From Synoicihabitans lomoniglobus (lineage in GTDB: Bacteria > Verrucomicrobiota > Verrucomicrobiia > Opitutales > Opitutaceae): DNA of 64,000 bases. A program made the translations under genes and the position numbers. The DNA lies in assembly GCF_029023725.1 (NCBI RefSeq), contig NZ_CP119075.1, positions 2,537,501 through 2,601,500 of the forward strand, in the 5' to 3' direction. A model generated the notes under the pieces. It made no database searches. It was given only the letters and a program-made list of their open reading frames with translations, and was not told the DNA's origin. This document shows positions 10,520 through 18,427 of the stretch, one piece after another (position 1 is the first letter of the stretch; every line of letters begins with the position of its first letter).

Positions 10520-11257
10520 TCATCGCTCCAATTCTCGCTGTAATTGGGCGATGCGCTGATCCACCACCTCGACCATCGCCCGTGGATCGTCGTTCGGCAA
10601 TCGCGCTCGCATTTGCCGCAACCACGACAGCGCCTCCGCCGGTCGCCCCGCCCGCACCAACAGCTCTCCCCGCAGCCGCCCCACAAAATACGGCGCATCC
10701 TCACACGCGTCTGCTCGCTCCAACGCCACCAGCGCTCCCGCCACATCCGCCGTCATGCGCAACCGCAACACCGCGAGCTCGATATCAATCGCGGAGCGGT
10801 GGCCGTGAGCGGGACGTGCTCGTTCCAGGAACGCCTCCGCTTCACGCAGTTGTTCAATGGCCACCCGCCCGACGTCCTCCCCCGCTGCGATCCGCCACGA
10901 CATGGCATCAAAGGCCAGCATCCTCGCCCCATTGAGCCAGAAAGTGAGCGGCCGAGGGTCGATTTCCCCGACCCACCACAGCCTGCGCCGCATCGCCGCC
11001 AAATCATGGCGGGCCCAATCCCCGTAAACTCGCACCCACTGCAGATCGGCCACCAAGCCGCGAAAGCCGCCCAACACCGCCAGCGAAACGCCCGTGGGGA
11101 ACGCCTCGGCATCCAACTCCAGCGAGTTCCCGGACACCACCCGGGCCGCCGGTCCGCGGTAAAGCTGACCCGTCAGGTGGGTTTCGAGTATGCTCAGCCC
11201 CAGCAGGATCGCCAATGCGCTCCCTCCCCACCAGAACGTGCGCGACCTAGAATTCAC
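10520..11257 (-). CDS. Unknown membrane-anchored protein with TPR-like C-terminus
   Basis: A 245-residue protein starting at the GTG at 11257, overlapping the end of the ABC permease gene by 11 nt. An N-terminal hydrophobic anchor (GGSALAILLGLSILE) is followed by an extracytoplasmic region containing DLQWVRVYGDWARHDLAAMRRRLWWV. It has paired-helix stretches typical of tetratricopeptide folds (EQLREAEAFLERARPAHGHR, GRPAEALSWLRQMRARLPND). No enzyme motif is seen. Tight coupling to the ABC transporter genes suggests it is an accessory part of that export system. Confidence 0.7.
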   Translation of the reverse strand: MNSRSRTFWWGGSALAILLGLSILETHLTGQLYRGPAARVVSGNSLELDAEAFPTGVSLAVLGGFRGLVADLQWVRVYGDWARHDLAAMRRRLWWVGEIDPRPLTFWLNGARMLAFDAMSWRIAAGEDVGRVAIEQLREAEAFLERARPAHGHRSAIDIELAVLRLRMTADVAGALVALERADACEDAPYFVGRLRGELLVRAGRPAEALSWLRQMRARLPNDDPRAMVEVVDQRIAQLQRELER

Positions 11258-12011
11258 GACGTTTAAGGGACCATGTCGCCATGCCCCACAATACCACCAC
11301 GAAGCCTCCCGCATAAGCGACGATCCCGACCCATCTACTCCCGTTGAGCCCGCCCGACTCATGCCAGCTGGCGAGATCGAACAATCTCATTTGCGGCACT
11401 AATCGCACGATCCACCCCGAGACGCCCCCATCGTCATGCATCAAAAAACGCAATTGCCCCAGTCCCACCACCAAGCAGGCCGCCATCACCACAAAAACCA
11501 GTGAACGACCATAGGTGGCAAACCACCCCGCCACGCCGATCACCACGGCTTGTTTGAGCACCAGCAACGTGGCGGCCGCCGTCAGGTCCGCGATCGGCAC
11601 AGCCAGTCCGTGCAACTGCAACGTTCCCGCCAGCCATAATGTCGACAGGATCACATACGCCGTCACCCAACCGAGGACACCCAACGCCTGGCCCGCGAGC
11701 CAGGTCGCCGGTGACAGCGGTCGGGCCAATGCGACAGCAGCCGTGCCTTGTTCAAATGCTCGGAGCAGCACTTGGGCGGTCGCCACGATGGCGAACGAAG
11801 CGGCCACCAGACCTTGCACCCCCCATCCAAAATCGAGCAGGAAACGACCTTGTTCTGTGCCGAAGTTGAACTCCCGCCACCATCCCCCGCCTCCGACAGC
11901 GAAGATCGCCACGATCCCCACGGCCAGGGTTGCGCGGTGGCGGCGAAGTTCGCCGAAGGTATCGCCCGCGATCAAAACCACCGCCCGGAAGTCGCGAATA
12001 ATGCGGTTCAT
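11247..12011 (-). CDS. ABC transporter permease (ABC-2 type)
   Basis: A 254-residue integral membrane protein with six or so hydrophobic segments (for example LAVGIVAIFAVGGG, LVFVVMAACLVVGLG and IVAYAGGFVVVLWGM). It starts with the short cytoplasmic stretch typical of ABC-2 and NosY-like permeases. Its ATG overlaps the stop of the ATPase gene by 4 nt, so the two form a transporter. The substrate cannot be told from sequence. The gene order ATPase, permease, TPR-like protein suggests an exporter. Confidence 0.82.
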   Translation of the reverse strand: MNRIIRDFRAVVLIAGDTFGELRRHRATLAVGIVAIFAVGGGGWWREFNFGTEQGRFLLDFGWGVQGLVAASFAIVATAQVLLRAFEQGTAAVALARPLSPATWLAGQALGVLGWVTAYVILSTLWLAGTLQLHGLAVPIADLTAAATLLVLKQAVVIGVAGWFATYGRSLVFVVMAACLVVGLGQLRFLMHDDGGVSGWIVRLVPQMRLFDLASWHESGGLNGSRWVGIVAYAGGFVVVLWGMATWSLKRREF

Positions 12012-12778
12012 GATCCGCCACCTCCTTCCGCCGCCGCCGCCACCCGTTCGATGAATACATCTTCGAAACCGCGAGATATCGACGGCGCGGGGCCCAAAAC
12101 CTCCGCCACCGTGCCTTCGGCGATGACTTTGCCTCGATGCAACATTGCCACCGCATCACAGCCGCGGCCCACGCCATCAAGCAGATGAGACGACAACACG
12201 ATGGTTTTGCCCTCGGCCCGCAGCGCTTCCAGTAGCGCGAGCAAACGGCGGGTCGCGAGGGGATCGACGCCAGAGAACGGCTCATCCAAAATCAACACCG
12301 CCGGATCCGGCACCAAGGCTTGCGCAAAAGCCAACCGCTGCCGCATCCCTCGCGAATAACTCTCCACGCGCCGCTCCGCTGCTCCGGTCAAGTCCACCCA
12401 CTGCAGCAACGCGGCGGCCCGATCGGCCGCTCCCCGCCGATTCCACCCTTGCAACCGCGCATGACTCATCAGCGCTTCCCATCCGGATAGATGCAAATGC
12501 ACCCCGCCTTGTTCGGGTAGGTAACCCATCATCGCGCGGGCCTCGGCGCTGCCCGCGGACGCTCCCGCGACCTGGCAGCTTCCGGCGTCGCCTCGCACCA
12601 AGCCCAGCGCCACCTTCAACGCCGTGCTTTTGCCCGATCCGTTGGGTCCCAATAGCCCGAAGATTCCCCCCGTTGGAATCGACAACGACAAGGCGTCGAG
12701 TGCCCGCACCCGCGGCCCTCCCCCGCTCAACCGATAATCCTTGGTCACCTGCGAGAACACCAAGGCGGGCGCACTCAT
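12008..12778 (-). CDS. ABC transporter ATP-binding protein
   Basis: A 256-residue cytoplasmic ATPase. Walker A is GLLGPNGSGKST (41-52), the ABC signature is YSRGMRQ (141-147) and Walker B is VLILDEP (161-167), followed by FSGVDPLATR. The signature has the YSRGM form common in ABC-2/NatA-type exporters. It overlaps the permease gene by 4 nt and starts 3 nt after the acylphosphatase stop, so all belong to one transcription unit. The last 25 residues are a low-complexity Ala/Glu/Gly tail. Confidence 0.93.
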   Translation of the reverse strand: MSAPALVFSQVTKDYRLSGGGPRVRALDALSLSIPTGGIFGLLGPNGSGKSTALKVALGLVRGDAGSCQVAGASAGSAEARAMMGYLPEQGGVHLHLSGWEALMSHARLQGWNRRGAADRAAALLQWVDLTGAAERRVESYSRGMRQRLAFAQALVPDPAVLILDEPFSGVDPLATRRLLALLEALRAEGKTIVLSSHLLDGVGRGCDAVAMLHRGKVIAEGTVAEVLGPAPSISRGFEDVFIERVAAAAEGGGGS

Positions 12779-12781
12779 CCC

Positions 12782-13057
12782 TCAACGAATCTGAAACCCT
12801 TTAAAAATCGCCGCCCGCCGCATCGCCCGTCGTTCCACCTGCCGCACGAAACCATGCATGCGTGATTCAATCGCCGTCACAAATTCGCCGATTTCCGCCG
12901 CCAGCCCCTCCACTTCGACCAACACCCTGCCGTCCGGAATATTTTGCACAAAACCGCAAACCTCATACTCCTTGGCGACTTGCAACACGTTGTAGCGAAA
13001 GCCCACCCCTTGGACTCGGCCGGAAAAATAGACGGTTTCGTGATCAACTTCGGCCAT
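12782..13057 (-). CDS. acyP: Acylphosphatase
   Basis: A 91-residue protein with the acylphosphatase fold. It hydrolyses the carboxyl-phosphate bond of acyl phosphates in the cytoplasm. The signature GRVQGVGFR at 13-21 supplies the phosphate-binding Arg21. The second motif GFVQNIPDGRVLVEVEG supplies the catalytic Asn39. It is the first gene of the reverse run that leads into the ABC transporter genes, and is divergent from the acidic-protein gene across about 140 nt that must hold both promoters. Confidence 0.93.
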   Translation of the reverse strand: MAEVDHETVYFSGRVQGVGFRYNVLQVAKEYEVCGFVQNIPDGRVLVEVEGLAAEIGEFVTAIESRMHGFVRQVERRAMRRAAIFKGFQIR

Positions 13058-13197
13058 GGATGTGTCCGCAAATTAGGTCGGCAAAGGGCCGCGCATCAAT
13101 TCACAAAATCGCCGACCACCACCTCATCCCGGTTTTGGGTTGCATTTTAAGTCGACCGTTTCACGGTGAATTTCAGGTCCCGGACCAACCATTACGA

Positions 13198-13899
13198 ATG
13201 AGTAATTTTGATTCTGACAGTCCCTCTGAAAACGAATGGGATGATCGTGGCGAGCTAGCGTGGAACGAGTTCGATTGGGAACAATATCTACGCGAGCAAG
13301 ATGAGATGATTCATCGCTACATTGGCTTCTATGAACAACTTGAGGGTCGCGCTGATCGACTGGATCAGGTTGCGCACCGCATGGGTTGGGACGAAGACAG
13401 CTGGAGCACCGACAACGATTACGAGCCGCCGACCATGGGTCTGGCCGATCTGACCGGTGAAACCTCGGGAAACCCCAGCGAAGGCGAAGCCGAACCTTAC
13501 ACGCTGCACAAAAATCCGGTCTTCATCGCGACCAAGGGAATTTTTTTAACGCTGATTCGCGCCTGGGAACGCACCGCCGATCGTCAGGACAAAGTCGACC
13601 AACCGTTGGCGCTCGCGCTGCACTCCGTCATGCACCGCGCCGAACAACAAGCGATGTTCGCGATATCCGCCCTCGATTTCGGCGACTACGCCATGGCGAT
13701 CAGCCTCCTCAAACGCGCCATGCGCGAATTGAACGCCTGTTTCTCCCTGCTCAACCGCACCGAAGCCCCCAGCCGGGCGCTGGCGGACTACAACCAATTT
13801 GCCACCTCGCGCCTCTTCGACCTCCGGGAAATCTGGCTGCGCATCATGAACGAATGTCGCGAGGAACTCGAACGTCCCACCGACGAGGACGACGACTAG
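13198..13899 (+). CDS. Acidic protein of unknown function
   Basis: A 233-residue protein, very acidic at both ends (EWDDRGELAWNEFDWEQYL near the start, PTDEDDD at the end), with a helical middle (LALALHSVMHRAEQQAMFAI, AISLLKRAMRELNACFSLLN). No signal peptide, membrane segment or catalytic motif is seen. I do not recognise a family. In-frame sequence continues upstream of the ATG at 13198, but there it is read opposite the acylphosphatase gene and is rejected. It is followed by a probable terminator. Confidence 0.75.
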   Translation: MSNFDSDSPSENEWDDRGELAWNEFDWEQYLREQDEMIHRYIGFYEQLEGRADRLDQVAHRMGWDEDSWSTDNDYEPPTMGLADLTGETSGNPSEGEAEPYTLHKNPVFIATKGIFLTLIRAWERTADRQDKVDQPLALALHSVMHRAEQQAMFAISALDFGDYAMAISLLKRAMRELNACFSLLNRTEAPSRALADYNQFATSRLFDLREIWLRIMNECREELERPTDEDDD

Positions 13900-13925
13900 A
13901 TTAATCTCCAGTCCAGCTTATAGCG

Positions 13926-13952
13926 AACCCGGTGATCACCTCGCCGGGTTTT
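13926..13952 (+). terminator. Probable intrinsic terminator after the acidic-protein gene
   Basis: AACCCGG (13926-13932) pairs with CCGGGTT (13944-13950), with an 11-nt loop, followed by TTCTATTTTA. The stem is short and the U-run is interrupted by a C, so strength is uncertain. Confidence 0.65.
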
Positions 13953-14032
13953 CTATTTTAGCGATCGCACCATCGCCTTAAACGCCCCGTTTTGCCGGAG
14001 GAGAAATTGTCCGGATCTTTGCCGGGGGAAGC

Positions 14033-14124
14033 TGGCGGAGAGAGGGGGATTCGAACCCCCGGTAGGCTTTTACACCTACAACGCTTTAGCAAAGCGCCGC
14101 TTTCGTCCACTCAGCCATCTCTCC
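14033..14124 (-). tRNA. tRNA-Ser (anticodon GCT, reads AGC/AGU)
   Basis: On the reverse strand the gene starts GGAGAGATGGCTGAGTGG, pairing with the 3' acceptor strand TCTCTCC. The T arm contains GGGGGTTCGAATCCCCC. The anticodon loop is TTTGCTAA within the stem pair CGC/GCG. A long variable arm (GTAGG pairing with CCTAC) is typical of class II serine tRNAs. CCA appears to be encoded (14033-14035). Confidence 0.95.
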
Positions 14125-14186
14125 GGAGCAGTTGGCGAAGGCAAATACCAGCCTCACAAAGTGCAAGGCGATTTCTCCCAAAAATG

Positions 14187-14777
14187 CTAATCCGTCCTCG
14201 GTTCCACTGCCGAAACCGGCGCGGAATTGGCGTTCCCATCCGTGGATTCAGAAACACTGGCTCCCTCTGAAGCCTCATCGGGCGAGCCTACCAGCACCGA
14301 GAGTTGCTCCTGCACGGCGATGAAGAAAGCCGGATTCAACTCCCCCACCGGCACTTCACAGCGGGTCTTGGAACCGCGATGTTCGTAAATATCCTTCGCA
14401 CCATCTGCGGTGCGCCCCCGGGGTTTGATCATGCGTTTACGCTCCAACATCAGGGCGAGAAACTGCACCAAACGACTGTCGTCCGGAGACAGTTCGGCAT
14501 TCGGATCGGCCAACGTGAGAAACAGTGTCTCAGCCGTGAGCTTCAGATCCCGTTCCGGGTTTTCCTGCAAGAGCTTCGGTTTGAAGGGATGCGTCCACCG
14601 ACAGACGACCCGGCCGGGGGTCTCAAATTCAGGCTCGGACTCCTCTTTCACATCGAGTCGCACAATTTCGCCATCACTGGCTTGGCGCACCAGATGGCTG
14701 ACCACACGCTCGTCCTCGACGAATTCATTTCCCGTCACAAAACACGTCGTCGCCATCGCGGGCAGATTCATATCCAT
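14187..14777 (-). CDS. Conserved-looking protein of unknown function
   Basis: A 196-residue protein. It starts with MATTCFVTGNEFVEDERVVS after a short leader, which looks like a structured start with one cysteine. A central helical region (LTAETLFLTLADPNAELSPD, RLVQFLALMLERKRMIKPRG) and a low-complexity Ser/Glu/Ala tail follow. No signal peptide or known catalytic motif is seen. It sits between tRNA-Ser and the divergent metallophosphatase gene. I do not recognise the family. Confidence 0.72.
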   Translation of the reverse strand: MDMNLPAMATTCFVTGNEFVEDERVVSHLVRQASDGEIVRLDVKEESEPEFETPGRVVCRWTHPFKPKLLQENPERDLKLTAETLFLTLADPNAELSPDDSRLVQFLALMLERKRMIKPRGRTADGAKDIYEHRGSKTRCEVPVGELNPAFFIAVQEQLSVLVGSPDEASEGASVSESTDGNANSAPVSAVEPRTD

Positions 14778-14844
14778 GGAACCCTTGTCTACGCCGCCAC
14801 ATTCATGAAGCTAGCAAATTCCCGTTCCAGACCCACCGACCTGC

Positions 14845-15528
14845 ATGAATAGACGCATCATCACCATTGGCGACATCCACGGTTGCCACGAGGAATTCGC
14901 CGCGATGCTTCATCGGCTCCAACCCTCCTCGGACGACCAGATCATCCTGCTTGGCGATATGGTGAATCGCGGTCCGGACTCTGCTCGTGTGCTCGACATG
15001 GCGCGGGAAATCAAAGCCACCGCCCTCTTGGGCAATCACGAGCTGCGCCTGCTCGAATACCGCCGTTCAGGTAATAACACCCGGCTCAAAGAGACCGACG
15101 CCGCGACCCTTGCCTCCCTCCGCCCCGAGCACTGGGACTACCTCGAGTCCCTGCCGGTTACCCACCATTTACCCGAGATCAACACGGTTTGCGTGCACGG
15201 TGGATTCCTGCCGGGAATTCCCTGGCAAAAGCAATCGCCCGATATCGTGACCCGCATCCAGGTGGTCGATCGCGAGGGTCAGCCCGGCAAACGCACCGAG
15301 TGCCCCCATGGCGTGCTCTGGGCCGATTTGTGGAGCGGTCCGCCCTTTGTCATCTACGGGCACATTCCCCGACCCGACATCTATAAACTCAAGTGGTCCG
15401 TCGGCATCGACACCGCCTGCGTCATGGGCGGGCACCTGACCGCCTACGTGCTGCCCGACCGTCGCTTCGTTCAGGTCCAGGCCAAACAGACCTATTTTGG
15501 CCGCGGTCCTCGCCCCGCCACGACATAG
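14845..15528 (+). CDS. Calcineurin-like metallophosphatase (PrpA/ApaH-like)
   Basis: A 227-residue cytoplasmic phosphoesterase with the metal-binding motifs in order: GDIHG (Asp10, His12), GDMVNRGP (Asp38), GNHE (Asn64, His65), a later VHGG, and YGHIPRP. This matches the PPP/ApaH-like branch, which includes Ser/Thr phosphatases and dinucleoside tetraphosphatases. Substrate cannot be assigned. The isochorismatase-like gene follows after 38 nt in the same direction. Confidence 0.9.
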   Translation: MNRRIITIGDIHGCHEEFAAMLHRLQPSSDDQIILLGDMVNRGPDSARVLDMAREIKATALLGNHELRLLEYRRSGNNTRLKETDAATLASLRPEHWDYLESLPVTHHLPEINTVCVHGGFLPGIPWQKQSPDIVTRIQVVDREGQPGKRTECPHGVLWADLWSGPPFVIYGHIPRPDIYKLKWSVGIDTACVMGGHLTAYVLPDRRFVQVQAKQTYFGRGPRPATT

Positions 15529-15566
15529 AACCTTTCGCATTTCCGCCAATTTCATCAGCCTGCCCT

Positions 15567-16121
15567 ATGCCCGATTCCGAAGCGCCCGGCGCTCTCCTGC
15601 TTTGCCTCGATATGCAGGCACCGTTCATCGATGCCGTTGTTGACGGCGCCAAACTCACCCAACGTTGCGCACTCGCGCTCCAGGCCGCGCGAGGTCTGGG
15701 CATCGACGTGGCCCTGACCGAACAGGTGCCGGCCAAACTCGGGCCCACTCTGCCCGAGATTAAAGCTGCCGCCGGTGACGCTCCGATCCTCGGCAAAACC
15801 ACATTCTCCGCCCTCGCGGAACCCGCCGTCGCGGGCCTGATCGCCGAACGCGAGGTCGCCCATCTCATTCTTTGCGGATTGGAAACCCCGATCTGCGTCT
15901 ACCAAACCGCGCTGGATGCACTGAATCAGGATCTTGTCGTGACCGTGCTCAGCGACGCCGTGGGAGCCCGCCGCCTCGACGACGCCACCCGCGTCATCGA
16001 GGCGCTCTCTCGCCACGGCGCCCATGTGCTGCCGCTTGAATCCGTGTTCTATGCGTTGCTGCACGACGCCTCCCACCCCTACTTCCGCACCTTCACCCAA
16101 TTGGTTAAATCTCATGGCTGA
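15567..16121 (+). CDS. Isochorismatase-like cysteine hydrolase
   Basis: A 184-residue protein with the Asp-Lys-Cys triad of the isochorismatase/nicotinamidase superfamily: Asp15 in CLDMQ, Lys77 in LGKTTFSA, and Cys110 in CGLETPICVYQTAL. Compact members of this size often act as uncharacterised amidohydrolases (YcaC-like). The ATG at 15567 gives the usual length; longer upstream readings overlap the metallophosphatase gene in another frame. The stop overlaps the next gene by 8 nt, suggesting translational coupling. Confidence 0.88.
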   Translation: MPDSEAPGALLLCLDMQAPFIDAVVDGAKLTQRCALALQAARGLGIDVALTEQVPAKLGPTLPEIKAAAGDAPILGKTTFSALAEPAVAGLIAEREVAHLILCGLETPICVYQTALDALNQDLVVTVLSDAVGARRLDDATRVIEALSRHGAHVLPLESVFYALLHDASHPYFRTFTQLVKSHG

Positions 16122-17112
16122 AACTCCCCGCCCTTCCGTCGCCGATCTCAAGGCCCTCGACAGCGGCAAACCGTTTTCCACGGTCCTATTGCTGCGCAAG
16201 GTCACCAACAAGACCGCCTCCAACGGCAACCCCTTCCTTTCGCTCGAATTTGGCGACCGCACCGGTAGTTTCAGCGCCACGCTGTTCAACGACCACGCCC
16301 AATACGCCGACCTCGCGAGCATCGCCGAAGGCGCGGCGCTCGCCGTCGAGGGCCGCACCGATGCGTTTCAGGGTCGATTCTCTCCGCGTTTGGGCAAAGT
16401 CGATATTCTCGATGAAGCCGCGCTGGAGGCCTCGGGCGCGCTGACCGATCTGGTCGAAGTCCCGCCTGAAGACCCGCACGAGATGTGGACCGAGTTCGAG
16501 TCCTTCATCGACGCGATCAAGCACGATGAACTGCGCATGACTGTTCGGGCGGTTTTTGAGGAAATCGGTCCGCAATTTCGCAACGCTCCCGCCGCCACCG
16601 CCATGCACCACGCCTATCGCCACGGCTTGCTCGAACACACCCTGCACATGGCGCGAGCCTGCCAGGCTCTGCTGCCGCTCTACCGCGAGGTCGACCCCGA
16701 CCTCGCGATGGCGGGCATCCTCGTGCACGACACCGGCAAGGTCACCGAATACGAAGGCGCGCTCGGGGCCCGTCGTTCGCGCAAAGGCATTCTGCAAGGT
16801 CACGTCGTGCTCGGCTACGCCATCGTGCGCAAAGCCGGGCTGCGGGCCAAACTCGATGCCGACCGACTGGAGCGCCTCGAACACATCGTGCTCAGTCACC
16901 AGGGCGAGCCCGCGTGGGGCGCCGCCGCCTGGGCCGCCACCCCCGAAGCCGTCTTCGTCTCCATGATCGACAACCTCGATGCTCGCATGGGCATGGTGCA
17001 ACGTGCGCTCCGCACCACCGCGCCGACCGAGCAGTTCAGCGAGCGCCTCATGGGCCTGCAAACTGCGTTGCTCACTGAACCCTTGCCCGCTGACGAGGCC
17101 AAGTTGCTGTAG
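16114..17112 (+). CDS. YhaM-like 3'-5' exoribonuclease (OB fold plus HD domain)
   Basis: A 332-residue protein. The N-terminal part (about 20-100) fits an OB-fold nucleic-acid-binding domain (LRKVTNKTASNGNPFLSLEF). An HD metal-dependent phosphohydrolase domain follows (AMHHAYRHGLLEHTLHMA, then GILVHDTGKV with His205-Asp206). This architecture is typical of YhaM, a 3'-5' nuclease acting on RNA and single-stranded DNA. The ATG overlaps the end of the isochorismatase-like gene. It is convergent with pilC across 30 nt. Confidence 0.87.
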   Translation: MAETPRPSVADLKALDSGKPFSTVLLLRKVTNKTASNGNPFLSLEFGDRTGSFSATLFNDHAQYADLASIAEGAALAVEGRTDAFQGRFSPRLGKVDILDEAALEASGALTDLVEVPPEDPHEMWTEFESFIDAIKHDELRMTVRAVFEEIGPQFRNAPAATAMHHAYRHGLLEHTLHMARACQALLPLYREVDPDLAMAGILVHDTGKVTEYEGALGARRSRKGILQGHVVLGYAIVRKAGLRAKLDADRLERLEHIVLSHQGEPAWGAAAWAATPEAVFVSMIDNLDARMGMVQRALRTTAPTEQFSERLMGLQTALLTEPLPADEAKLL

Positions 17113-17142
17113 CCGGACAAGAGAAAAATTCCGTCCGCCTGC

Positions 17143-18420
17143 TCAGCTGAGCGTCTGCACGATCCGCACGAGCGGCAGGAACAGCGCGATCACCACGGTG
17201 CCCACCATCAGCGCCATGATCACGATCATGATCGGTTCGAGAATCGACGTGAGCGCCGCCACCGCATTGTCGACCTCCTCGTCGTAAGTATCGGCGATGC
17301 GTTCGAGCATGTCGGGCAGTTTACCGGTCTCCTCACCGACCTCGACCATGCTCGCCACCATCGCGGGAAACACCGCGGATTCTTCCAACGGCCGCGCCAC
17401 ACTCTCGCCCGACTTAACGCGAGCGTGAATGCGATCCACTGCCTCGGCGACATGCACGTTGCCGGCGGTATCCCGCGTGATCTGCAACGCTTGGAGGATC
17501 TGCACGCCCGAGGCGAGCAACGTGCCCAAGGTGCGGGTAAACCGGGCCACCGCCCCCTTAAGCACTAAATCCCCCAGCACCGGAAGTATCAACTGCGCCC
17601 GATCCCACCACCGCGATCCGAGCGACGTGCGCAGCGCGAAACGCAGCCCGATCACGATCGCAAAACCGATCGCCACCGTTGCCCCGATGTTGCCCTGCAC
17701 GAACCGACTCACGCTCAACACACTCTGCGTCAGCGGCGGCAACGGTTGCCCTTTCAACATGGTGGCAAAAATGCTCTCAAACTTCGGCACCACGAACACG
17801 ACGAGTGCGCCCACCACGCTGACCGCCACGGTCATGATGATGAGCGGGTAAGTCATCGCTGACTTCACCTTGCCGCGAATCTTGTGCGCTTTTTCCAGAA
17901 ACTCTGCCAACCGCTGCAAAACCACATCGAGCGCGCCACTCGCCTCCCCTGCCTTGACCATGTTCAGGTAAAGCCGATCAAACATCCGAGGATGCTGCGC
18001 GAGCCCGTCGGACAAGCTTCCCCCCGATCGAATCGTTTCCGCGATCGACGTGATCGTCGTCTTGAACTCACCCGGCTTTTGCTGGCGGGACAAAACTTCC
18101 AGACCGCGCAAAATCGGCATCCCCGCTTTGACCAAGGTCGCGAGTTGGCGAGTAAACAACATGCGAGTCTTGGCCATATTGGGACCAAAACCGGGTAAAC
18201 TGATCTGGCGGCGATCCGCTTTGGGCATGTATTTCGCTTTTGGCTGGGCCGTTTTTTTGACGGTGGATTCGTCGGTCCCGGCGGTCGATTTCAGACTGGT
18301 GGGATAAAGTCCGAGCGCCTTCAAGTCGGTCGTGACCTGCGCCTCACTGGGACCGTCGGCCGCACCTTTTTTCTCCCGGCCGGAATTCACGTCGATGGCG
18401 GTATAGGCAAAAGTAGGCAT
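17143..18420 (-). CDS. pilC: Type IV pilus / type II secretion inner-membrane protein PilC (GspF family)
   Basis: A 425-residue platform protein of the pilus assembly machine. It starts MPTFAYTAIDVNSGR. It contains two GspF domains (about 145-270 and 290-410), each with the helix signature, for example MLFTRQLATLVKAGMPILRG and RFTRTLGTLLASGVQILQAL. The membrane segments include IIMTVAVSVVGALVVFVVP and a C-terminal hydrophobic stretch. The ATG at 18420 lies 7 nt after the pilB stop; an upstream in-frame extension into pilB is rejected. Confidence 0.94.
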   Translation of the reverse strand: MPTFAYTAIDVNSGREKKGAADGPSEAQVTTDLKALGLYPTSLKSTAGTDESTVKKTAQPKAKYMPKADRRQISLPGFGPNMAKTRMLFTRQLATLVKAGMPILRGLEVLSRQQKPGEFKTTITSIAETIRSGGSLSDGLAQHPRMFDRLYLNMVKAGEASGALDVVLQRLAEFLEKAHKIRGKVKSAMTYPLIIMTVAVSVVGALVVFVVPKFESIFATMLKGQPLPPLTQSVLSVSRFVQGNIGATVAIGFAIVIGLRFALRTSLGSRWWDRAQLILPVLGDLVLKGAVARFTRTLGTLLASGVQILQALQITRDTAGNVHVAEAVDRIHARVKSGESVARPLEESAVFPAMVASMVEVGEETGKLPDMLERIADTYDEEVDNAVAALTSILEPIMIVIMALMVGTVVIALFLPLVRIVQTLS

Positions 18421-18427
18421 GATCGAA

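Noticed and set aside
13992..14270. Small frame containing GERGIRTPG on the forward strand
   Set aside because: This is the well-known false protein produced by translating the complement of a tRNA; it overlaps tRNA-Ser.
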